Assembly (NCBI GenBank): GCA_016342445.1 | Contig: JAEIOF010000003.1 | Location: forward strand, 1 to 46,696 | Length of the DNA stretch: 46,696 nucleotides | Direction: 5' to 3' | Origin: Verrucomicrobiota bacterium | GTDB lineage: Bacteria; Verrucomicrobiota; Kiritimatiellia; Kiritimatiellales; Tichowtungiaceae | Part shown: positions 40,807-46,696 of the stretch, piece after piece | Position numbering within the stretch: the stretch's first letter is position 1 | How the letters are laid out: each line of letters starts with the position of its first letter | Made by a program: the position numbers and the translations under genes | Notes under the pieces: generated by a model | Database searches by the model: none | The model's input: the letters and a program-made list of their open reading frames with translations, nothing else | What the model was told of the DNA's origin: nothing

Positions 40807-43239
40807 ATGAGTAAATTTGGACATTTTGACGACGCGAACCGTGAATATGTAATCACCGATCCGAAGACCCCGTACCCGTGGATCAACTACCTCGGAAACG
40901 AAGAGTTTTTCGGGCTCGTCTCCAACACGGCCGGCGGCTATTGCTTCTATAAGGATGCCAAATTCCGCCGCCTCACCCGCTACCGCTACAACAATGTGCC
41001 GGTCGACACCGGCGGCCGCTACTACTACATCAAAGATGGTGACACCGTCTGGAACCCCGGCTGGAAACCGACTCAGACCGAGCTCGATACCTACGAGTGC
41101 CGCCACGGCCTCAGCTATTCCAAATTTATCGGCGAGAAAGACGGTGTTCGCTCCGAACTCACCTGCTTTGTCCCGCGCGGAACCAACGCCGAAGTCCATA
41201 AGCTGACGATCGAAAATATTTCCAATGTTCGGAAAAACCTGAAGCTCTTCTCCTTCGTCGAATGGTGTCTCTGGAACGGCATGTCTGACATGGAAAACTT
41301 TCAGCGCAACCTCTCCTGCGGCGAAGTGGAAATTGAAGATTCGGTTATCTACCACAAAACCGAATATAAGGAGCGCCGCGACCACTATGCCTTCTTCTCC
41401 GTCAACGCCCCGATCAACGGGTTCGACACCGACCGCGAAAGTTTTATCGGCCTCTATAACGGATTCGAAAAGCCTCAAGTCGTGGAAGAGGGCGCGCCGC
41501 GCAACTCCGTTGCGCACGGCTGGTCGCCCGTCGCCTCGCATTATATCGAAGTGAACCTCGAGCCCGGCGAAAAACGCGAGCTCGTCTTCGTGCTCGGCTA
41601 CATCGAAAATGCTCCCGAAGAAAAATGGGAATCCAAAGGCGTCATCAATAAGACCAAAGCCAAAACGTTGATTGCCCAATTCGACACCGTCGAAAAAGTC
41701 GATGCCGCGCTGTTGGAAATTTCCAATGGTTGGAAAAAACTGCTGGATGTCTACCAGGTGTCGACCGGCGACGAAAAACTCGACCGCATGGTCAACATTT
41801 GGAACCCCTACCAGTGCATGGTCACCTTCAACATGAGCCGCAGCGCCTCCTTCTTTGAATCGGGCATCGGGCGCGGCATGGGCTTCCGCGACTCCAACCA
41901 GGACCTGATCGGCTTTGTGCATCAGGTGCCCGGGCGCGCCAAGCAGCGCATACTCGACATCGCCGCCACGCAGTTCGAAGACGGTTCGGCCTACCACCAG
42001 TATCAGCCGCTCACCAAGCGCGGCAACGCCGACATCGGCGGCGACTTCAACGACGATCCGCTCTGGCTGATTCTCTCCGTCTCCGCCTACATCAAAGAGA
42101 CCGGCGACTGGTCCATTCTCGACGAAACCGTTCCTTACGATAACGACGAGTCTAAAGCCACCGACCTGTTCGGACACCTGACCCGTTCGTTCAACTTTAC
42201 GGTCAACAACCTCGGTCCGCACGGCTTGCCGCTGATCGGTCGCGCCGACTGGAACGACTGCCTCAACCTCAACTGTTTCTCCAATGATCCGAACGAATCC
42301 TTTCAGACCACCGGCAATCAAATGGGCCGCACCGCCGAATCGCTCATGATCGCCGGGCAGTTTGTTCTCTACGGCCGCGAATACGTCGAGCTGTGCAAAC
42401 GCCGCAGCATCGAAACCGGCGAAGCGGAGCAGCACATCGATGACATGATCGAAGCGGTCAAAACGCACGGTTGGGATGGCGAGTGGTTCCTGCGCGCCTA
42501 CGACTACTACGGCAAAAAAGTCGGCTCCAAAGAAAACGACGAAGCGCAGATCTTCATCGAATCGCAGGGCTTCTGCACCATGGCTGAAATCGGCAAAGAG
42601 GAGGGGCTCTGCCAAAAAGCGCTCGACTCCGTCGAAGAGCGCCTCGCCTGCGAACACGGCATCGTGCTCAACAACCCCGCCTTCACAAAATACGTCATCG
42701 AATACGGTGAAATCTCCACCTATCCGCCGGGCTACAAAGAAAACGCCGGCATTTTCTGCCACAACAACCCGTGGATCATCATCGGCGAAACCAAACTCGG
42801 CAACGGCGATCGCGCCGTCGACTACTGGAAGCGCATCGCGCCCGCCTACCGCGAAGAAAAATCGGAACTCCACAAAATGGAGCCCTACGTCTACTCGCAG
42901 ATGATCGCCGGTAAAGACGCCTTCAAGCCGGGCGAAGCCAAAAACAGCTGGCTCACCGGAACCGCCGCCTGGAACTGGGCCGCCATCTCGCAGGACATTC
43001 TGGGAATAAAACCCGACTACGACGGTCTGATGATCGATCCGTGTATTTCCAAAGATTGGAAAGAGTACAAGATCGTTCGGAAATTCCGCGGCGCGACCTA
43101 TCACATCACCGTCGAAAATCCGCACGGTGTCTGCAACGGCGTCCGGAAAATGACCGTGAACGGACTGGAAATCGGCGGCAATTTGATTCCGCTCGCTCCG
43201 GCCGGAACCGTCAGTGAAGTGCATGTAGTGCTTGGATAA
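40807..43239 (+). CDS. Cellobiose phosphorylase (GH94)
   Basis: 810 residues, cytoplasmic. It converts cellobiose + phosphate to glucose-1-phosphate + glucose. From memory it matches Cellulomonas/Cellvibrio-type cellobiose phosphorylase closely along its length: [75 protein letters not shown] and [20 protein letters not shown]. The catalytic Asp is in [36 protein letters not shown], then NPW, is intact. It contains two palindromes, 41721-41735 (ISNGWKKLL) and 43047-43061 (CISKDWKEY). GAGGAG precedes the start. It works with the transporter and secreted GH5/GH10 enzymes to harvest cello-oligosaccharides cheaply. Confidence 0.95.
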   Translation: MSKFGHFDDANREYVITDPKTPYPWINYLGNEEFFGLVSNTAGGYCFYKDAKFRRLTRYRYNNVPVDTGGRYYYIKDGDTVWNPGWKPTQTELDTYECRHGLSYSKFIGEKDGVRSELTCFVPRGTNAEVHKLTIENISNVRKNLKLFSFVEWCLWNGMSDMENFQRNLSCGEVEIEDSVIYHKTEYKERRDHYAFFSVNAPINGFDTDRESFIGLYNGFEKPQVVEEGAPRNSVAHGWSPVASHYIEVNLEPGEKRELVFVLGYIENAPEEKWESKGVINKTKAKTLIAQFDTVEKVDAALLEISNGWKKLLDVYQVSTGDEKLDRMVNIWNPYQCMVTFNMSRSASFFESGIGRGMGFRDSNQDLIGFVHQVPGRAKQRILDIAATQFEDGSAYHQYQPLTKRGNADIGGDFNDDPLWLILSVSAYIKETGDWSILDETVPYDNDESKATDLFGHLTRSFNFTVNNLGPHGLPLIGRADWNDCLNLNCFSNDPNESFQTTGNQMGRTAESLMIAGQFVLYGREYVELCKRRSIETGEAEQHIDDMIEAVKTHGWDGEWFLRAYDYYGKKVGSKENDEAQIFIESQGFCTMAEIGKEEGLCQKALDSVEERLACEHGIVLNNPAFTKYVIEYGEISTYPPGYKENAGIFCHNNPWIIIGETKLGNGDRAVDYWKRIAPAYREEKSELHKMEPYVYSQMIAGKDAFKPGEAKNSWLTGTAAWNWAAISQDILGIKPDYDGLMIDPCISKDWKEYKIVRKFRGATYHITVENPHGVCNGVRKMTVNGLEIGGNLIPLAPAGTVSEVHVVLG
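41721..41735. repeat. Palindrome copy, centre TGG
   Basis: In cellobiose phosphorylase; encodes SNGWK. Confidence 0.9.
43047..43061. repeat. Palindrome copy, centre AGA
   Basis: In cellobiose phosphorylase; encodes SKDWK, a sequence that is also close to the family consensus there. Confidence 0.85.
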
Positions 43240-43260
43240 ACAGAAAACAGGAGGATGAAA

Positions 43261-43530
43261 ATGAAGAAAACAATCATCATGATCAGCGCGGCCGTTCTGG
43301 CGGCCGGAACAGCCTTGGCCGGCCCGGAGCAGCTCTTTAAAAAATGGGATACTGACAAAGACGGGAAAATCTCCAAAGAAGAGTTCACCGAAATGACCAG
43401 AGCGCAGTTCGCAGGCAAAGGCAAGGAAGGCTACGCAGAAGAAGCCGCCAAGCGGTTCCAGAAGCGCGATGCGGACGGCGACGGCATCCTGACCCTCGAA
43501 GAGTTTGTCAGCACCCCCGGCGCGAAATAA
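43261..43530 (+). CDS. Small secreted EF-hand calcium-binding protein
   Basis: 89 residues from the ATG at 43261. The preceding ATG at 43255 touches the AGGAGG, which makes it too close. Signal peptide KKTIIMISAAVLAAGTALAG. Two canonical EF-hand loops, DTDKDGKISKEE and DADGDGILTLEE, both with all calcium-ligating positions occupied. It may buffer calcium or bind at the cell surface. Some anaerobic cellulase systems use EF-hand-like dockerins, but the spacing and helices here look like a plain calmodulin-type pair, not a dockerin. It lies 21 bp after the cellobiose phosphorylase gene and is probably co-transcribed. Its 3' end borders a broken GH10 gene. Confidence 0.9.
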   Translation: MKKTIIMISAAVLAAGTALAGPEQLFKKWDTDKDGKISKEEFTEMTRAQFAGKGKEGYAEEAAKRFQKRDADGDGILTLEEFVSTPGAK

Positions 43531-43815
43531 GGCGTCTCCGGAGACAATCCGCCCGTCGACCATTGCTTTCGGGTTGACGATTCCGCCGAAGCGGAAGGCG
43601 TGGCGGGTCGGCCTCGTCCGCACATTCGCATTCGAGACCGGTTGTCCATCATTCCTAATCCTCATGTTCAGTTCAGTCATGCGGTGTTCGCGGATTCGCT
43701 TTTCGGCGGGGACGACCTGCTCCCTGTGCTGAGCGAGCCGGCTCGTCTGAGAGCTCCTGACGCTGTCGAGAAGGGCTCTGTTGCGCTGCAGTCGCACATC
43801 GCATGAACGCGTCAC
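43531..43815 (-). pseudogene. Remnant of a GH10 xylanase gene (N-terminal part only)
   Basis: On the minus strand this piece encodes EKRIREHRMTELNMRIRNDG, QPVSNANVRTRPTRHAFRFG and GIVNPKAMVDG. It aligns without gaps to EERIREHRMADLNLTVLQGG, EPVSNAVVRVKLLRHAFRFG and GIVNPKVMVNG in the intact GH10 at 44126-45457. Everything past residue ~85 is missing; the frame runs into the antisense of the EF-hand gene. The signal-peptide end is also degraded. A tandem GH10 duplicate was evidently cut off at the EF-hand boundary. Confidence 0.85.
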
Positions 43816-44102
43816 CTCGACTGCGGTGGAGCGTCGCGGCCTGTTCAGAGACCGCCGGGTTAATTCGCGCGCTATGGAATCGAATCTTTTCGTAGGTGAT
43901 GAGACGGATAAATAGACCGATATGGGGGATTTTTATGAGAGACGGTAGCACCTTCAGATACCAATTCCTGAAGATGGCCGCAAAAAATCACAAAAGGCGC
44001 AAGACGCGACGCCCTCGTCGCGTTAGCTGAAGAAGTGTTGAGCGGCTAGGCCGGTTCAAACGCGACGGGGGTGTCGCGTCTTCATTTCCAATATCTGGAA
44101 GA
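43816..44102. other. Intergenic DNA with nested inverted repeats
   Basis: No gene. It contains two mirror-image arms, 44001-44024 and 44059-44082 (AAGACGCGACGCCCTCGTCG then CGTT, and its near-complement). Each arm is itself a small hairpin (ACGCGACG...CGTCGCGT). A decayed palindrome, TTCCAATATCTGGAA, is at 44086-44100. The ~185 bp to the left shows nothing recognisable. Confidence 0.6.
44001..44082. repeat. Nested inverted repeat
   Basis: 22 of 24 bases pair between the arms across a 34-nt spacer, and each arm can also fold on itself (8-bp and 7-bp stems). It may be a REP/BIME-like unit. Confidence 0.7.
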
Positions 44103-44127
44103 AATGTTTCCAATGCTTGGAAACATT
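44103..44127 (-). terminator. Palindrome hairpin at the GH10 stop codon
   Basis: AATGTTTCCAA and TTGGAAACATT pair perfectly across TGC. The hairpin overlaps the stop codon of the GH10 gene (44126-44128). The T-tract behind it is weak (TTCTTCC), so termination is likely but not certain. Confidence 0.5.
44108..44122. repeat. Palindrome copy, centre TGC
   Basis: At the GH10 3' end; part of an 11-bp perfect stem. Confidence 0.95.
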
Positions 44128-45457
44128 AGAGCCGGATGGTTTGGCGCAGGGCTTTGTCGAGGGTAAGGGGGACGGTTTGGGTGCGGCCGTTGTGCTCGAC
44201 GGTGATTTCGTAGTCGCCGAGAAATCCGCGCACCGAAACATTTCCGTTCTCATCGGCAGCGAGTTTTTCGTCTGTCATCCACCGGTTTTTCATGAGGTAG
44301 AGCCAGACTTTGCCACGCAGGTTTGGATGACCGTTTCCTTCAAGAATGTTGCGGCCGGTTTCTCCCTCTGAGCCGGAGGGCAGGAGCGTCCAGGCATAGA
44401 TGCCGTTCGCCAGCGGATAACTGAAATAAATCGTCATCACCCGTTCGGTCATGATGGCTTTGTTCAATTCGCCTTCGACCGTTTTTCCAATTTCAAATTC
44501 GGTTGCCGCGATCGGCAGGTTCAGTTTTCCCAGCAGGCAGAGGCGCTCATAAATTGTTTCTGCAGGTATCATGCTGTGAAAGCGGCTCTGCAAGCCGAGC
44601 CCGGTGACGGGTGCGCCTCGGTTGAGAAGTTTTTCCACCGTGTCGATGTAGAGAGTCATTTTGGCGGTTCGCACGCCCGGTTCGGGGTCGGAGACAACCC
44701 GGTTTTCGTTGAGATAGAGCCCGGCGGCGGGGTCGACCGAGTATTTTCGCGCCAGTTTAAACCACTCGGCGTACACCTCTTCGCCGATCAGATCCGCCAC
44801 ATCATGGTTGCCGCGTGTTTCGTTGATGACATCCCACTCGAAGACATTCCATTTGGGCGCCCAGAGTTTGATCTGCTCTTCGCACATGCGCTGCAGCTTT
44901 TCTTTGTTTCGGGAGGAGGGACTTTTTTTGCAGAGAGCGACCAGCTGGAACATCTCTTTGTCCATGTGGTCGCGCCCCGGCCAGATGAGGCAGTGACCCC
45001 GGACGGGAATCTGATGGTCCGCAAACCACTCCAGCTGCTCGGGAATCAGCGCCTCGTAGCTTCTGCGCAGTTTATATTTCAACCCGTTGTTGAAACCGGT
45101 GGTGTTGAATCCGAAGTTTAGAAAAAGCTCGCGGTACTCTTTCCCGGAGAGGGCGCCGAGTCCGTTGACCATCACTTTCGGGTTGACGATTCCGCCGAAC
45201 CGAAAGGCGTGGCGGAGCAGTTTAACCCGCACCACGGCGTTAGAGACGGGCTCCCCGCCTTGAAGCACCGTGAGGTTCAGATCCGCCATGCGGTGTTCAC
45301 GGATCCGCTCTTCGGCCTCCTGTCGCCAGCGTTCGCTTGAGGATTCGACGTCGCGGACAATCGATTCAATCCCCGCGAGATCTGTCCCGTCAAAAGTCTG
45401 CGCTCCGCAGCAGAGCGCGAGGAGCAGGGCGGGAATCAGCAGAGGACAGTGTTTCAT
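44126..45457 (-). CDS. GH10 endo-beta-1,4-xylanase, secreted
   Basis: 443 residues. Signal peptide KHCPLLIPALLLALCCGAQT; the CC could make it a lipoprotein, but the spacing is not typical. An N-terminal ~100-residue region (RIREHRMADLNLTVLQGGEP, VSNAVVRVKLLRHAFRFGGI) is the beta-rich pre-domain common in verrucomicrobial GH10s. The barrel shows PVRGHCLIWPGRDHM, acid/base Glu in VFEWDVINETRGNHD (~218), and nucleophile Glu in LPIAATEFEIG (~328), then GIYAWTLLPSG. A C-terminal domain (~385-443, WMTDEKLAADENGNVSVRGF) is a small beta unit. It lies 2 bp after the GH5 stop, so they form an operon. The two GH10s in the window are not recent copies, but the remnant at 43531 is. Confidence 0.94.
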   Translation of the reverse strand: MKHCPLLIPALLLALCCGAQTFDGTDLAGIESIVRDVESSSERWRQEAEERIREHRMADLNLTVLQGGEPVSNAVVRVKLLRHAFRFGGIVNPKVMVNGLGALSGKEYRELFLNFGFNTTGFNNGLKYKLRRSYEALIPEQLEWFADHQIPVRGHCLIWPGRDHMDKEMFQLVALCKKSPSSRNKEKLQRMCEEQIKLWAPKWNVFEWDVINETRGNHDVADLIGEEVYAEWFKLARKYSVDPAAGLYLNENRVVSDPEPGVRTAKMTLYIDTVEKLLNRGAPVTGLGLQSRFHSMIPAETIYERLCLLGKLNLPIAATEFEIGKTVEGELNKAIMTERVMTIYFSYPLANGIYAWTLLPSGSEGETGRNILEGNGHPNLRGKVWLYLMKNRWMTDEKLAADENGNVSVRGFLGDYEITVEHNGRTQTVPLTLDKALRQTIRL

Positions 45458-45459
45458 GC

Positions 45460-46696
45460 TTACGGCAGGGTAATCTGAATCCAGTCGAGTTGCACGCCGG
45501 GATCGGGCGTTGCGACAAATTTAAGATTGCCCAGCTCGCCGGCTTCAAACGGAAGCGGCACATTCAGGGTGCTCCAGCTGTTCAGTCCGCCGGTGGCGGG
45601 AAAGAGCTGGTTGTCGAGTGTGTGCGTTGTGGTGGTGTCATTGCGCACCACTAGTCGCATCAGTCGGTTGCTGACCGATGCGTAGTGGATCTTCACCGTG
45701 TAATTGGTGGCGACAGGTGTGAAGATATTTTCAACCCTCACCCAGGTCGCTGCGCCGGTGTTGGTCGGAAAGGCGGCATAGCCGGTTCCGGTGAATCCGG
45801 CATAGGTGGATTCAACCGTCACGCCGCCGGCGTTCGCTCCTTCTTCAACCTCGTAGCGGCCGGTCAGCGCTTCGAGCGGATCGGCGTCGAAGCTGCGGGT
45901 CGCCGGAAAATCTTTTTCGGTATCGGTCCACGGCCCCATGCCTTTGGAGGTGTCGGTGTTCTGGTACATGTTCCAGTGCGCCCAGGAGAAGCCGCGCGCT
46001 TCGGCCTGCATGCGGATCCAGCTCAGCCATTCCTTGCGGTCCGCGGCGGGCGCACCGTTATCAACCCCGAATTCACCGAGGTAAACGGGGAGCGATTCCG
46101 TTCCGTTGCTCGACGCCCAGCCGTTGTTAGCGGACACAACGGCATCGAAGTCAGTGACGACCTGCTCAAACTCTCCGGCAGTTCCCCAGGTGATGGTGCT
46201 TGCCCCCTGTGCGGTGAAGGTTTTCGGGTCGTAGTAGTGGAAGGTGCCGATCAGGAACGGATCATTCGCCGGAATCTCGTTGTTATCCAATGCATCGATC
46301 AGTGCCTGACGGGTCGAAAACCCGTCGCCGGGGACAATCACGATGCGCCGCTCGTTACCGGCTTGCGAGCGGATTGCCGTCAGACTGGTCGCGATGATCT
46401 GCGCCACATCGTCTTCGCTGTGCGGTTCGTTCATCACTTCAAAGACGACGTTTTTCAGGTCGTAGTCTGCGAAGCGCGCGGCGACCTGTTCCCAGATTTT
46501 TCCAAGCTTCGGAAGATCGTCGGTTTCGAACTCCAGTGCAGGGTCGTCATGGTTAGCCCAGTTGTGCACGGGATCTATTACTGCGATCAATCCTTCGGCG
46601 AGACACCAGTCCACCATGTTCTGCAGCGTCTGCATGTGGGCGGACGGAATCAGAAAATCCGGGGCGTTGGTGGCGATTTCATCCAGCTTGTATCCG
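45460..46696 (-). CDS. GH5 cellulase with C-terminal carbohydrate-binding domain, N-terminus beyond the window
   Basis: At least 411 residues; the frame continues past the right edge (upstream residues GYKLDEIATNAPDFLIPSAH then M), so the start is not seen. The GH5 barrel shows DPVHNW, the acid/base Glu in VVFEVMNEPHSED and the nucleophile Glu in LPVYLGEFGVDNGA, then FSWAHWNMYQN. The last ~130 residues (YEVEEGANAGGVTVESTYAG ... WSTLNVPLPFEAGELGNLKF ... VQLDWIQITLP) form a CBM6/35-like beta sandwich for polysaccharide binding. Endoglucanase or related beta-glucanase activity is likely; GH5 is broad, so mannan or xyloglucan cannot be excluded. A decayed palindrome (46500-46514) encodes PKLGKI. 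Confidence 0.93.
   Translation of the reverse strand, partial: GYKLDEIATNAPDFLIPSAHMQTLQNMVDWCLAEGLIAVIDPVHNWANHDDPALEFETDDLPKLGKIWEQVAARFADYDLKNVVFEVMNEPHSEDDVAQIIATSLTAIRSQAGNERRIVIVPGDGFSTRQALIDALDNNEIPANDPFLIGTFHYYDPKTFTAQGASTITWGTAGEFEQVVTDFDAVVSANNGWASSNGTESLPVYLGEFGVDNGAPAADRKEWLSWIRMQAEARGFSWAHWNMYQNTDTSKGMGPWTDTEKDFPATRSFDADPLEALTGRYEVEEGANAGGVTVESTYAGFTGTGYAAFPTNTGAATWVRVENIFTPVATNYTVKIHYASVSNRLMRLVVRNDTTTTHTLDNQLFPATGGLNSWSTLNVPLPFEAGELGNLKFVATPDPGVQLDWIQITLP

Noticed and set aside
40561-43815. 1084-codon minus-strand frame
   Set aside because: Mostly antisense of cellobiose phosphorylase and the EF-hand gene. Only its first ~95 codons (43531-43815) are meaningful, as the GH10 remnant.
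1-46696. tRNA, rRNA, CRISPR arrays, riboswitches, toxin-antitoxin or phage defence genes
   Set aside because: Looked for on both strands; no supporting sequence was seen by eye, though a covariance-model search could still find a small RNA.

Overview
The window looks like chromosome from a free-living, polysaccharide-degrading, Gram-negative member of the PVC group. Kiritimatiellota or a nearby verrucomicrobial lineage is the best guess. This rests on a PEP-CTERM protein, an exported formylglycine-generating enzyme, lipoprotein and secretin genes, several glycoside hydrolases, a lysine-rich histone-like protein and moderately high GC. The taxonomic call is inference only. I saw no rRNA, tRNA, CRISPR array or prophage.

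Layout. 1-30 kb is mostly housekeeping. It holds a truncated unknown gene, transketolase (tkt), a PHP phosphoesterase, a small cysteine-striped secreted protein, topoisomerase III (topB), two coupled PAS-SpoIIE phosphatases, Hsp33 (hslO), 4-alpha-glucanotransferase (malQ), an MscS channel, a tail-specific protease (prc), glucose-6-phosphate isomerase (pgi), a cation/proton antiporter, ClpC coupled to a stand-alone NFACT-R protein, two SPFH (band-7) membrane proteins, arginyl-tRNA synthetase (argS) and a histone-H1-like protein. From 29.5 kb on it is a glycan locus: GH10 xylanase + FGE (minus strand), diverging from a GPH-type sugar transporter, two tandem secretin-domain proteins, a PEP-CTERM protein, an IS30 remnant, two GH94 phosphorylases (the second a clear cellobiose phosphorylase), an EF-hand protein, a decayed GH10 fragment, an intact GH10 and a GH5 cellulase with a C-terminal carbohydrate-binding region. 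The logic is extracellular xylan/cellulose cleavage, oligosaccharide import, phosphorolysis to glucose-1-phosphate, and entry into glycolysis and the pentose phosphate pathway (pgi, tkt, malQ).

The most striking signal is a dispersed palindrome, TTCCAANNNTTGGAA. It occurs 20 times exactly, plus 3 times as TTCCAGNNNTTGGAA, and has many decayed relatives. Uniform base composition predicts about 0.003 copies. It sits between genes, often as the top of terminator-like hairpins, and inside at least six protein genes in three reading frames. There it encodes FQxLEK, SKHWKK or PNLGKN without lengthening the protein relative to its family, as judged from memory. That pattern fits a selected DNA signal (architectural or regulatory binding site, uptake-type sequence, or terminator module) better than a jumping insert. 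The other candidates for something new are the twin secretin/PEP-CTERM cassette and the twin SPFH operon with triplicated N-terminal modules.
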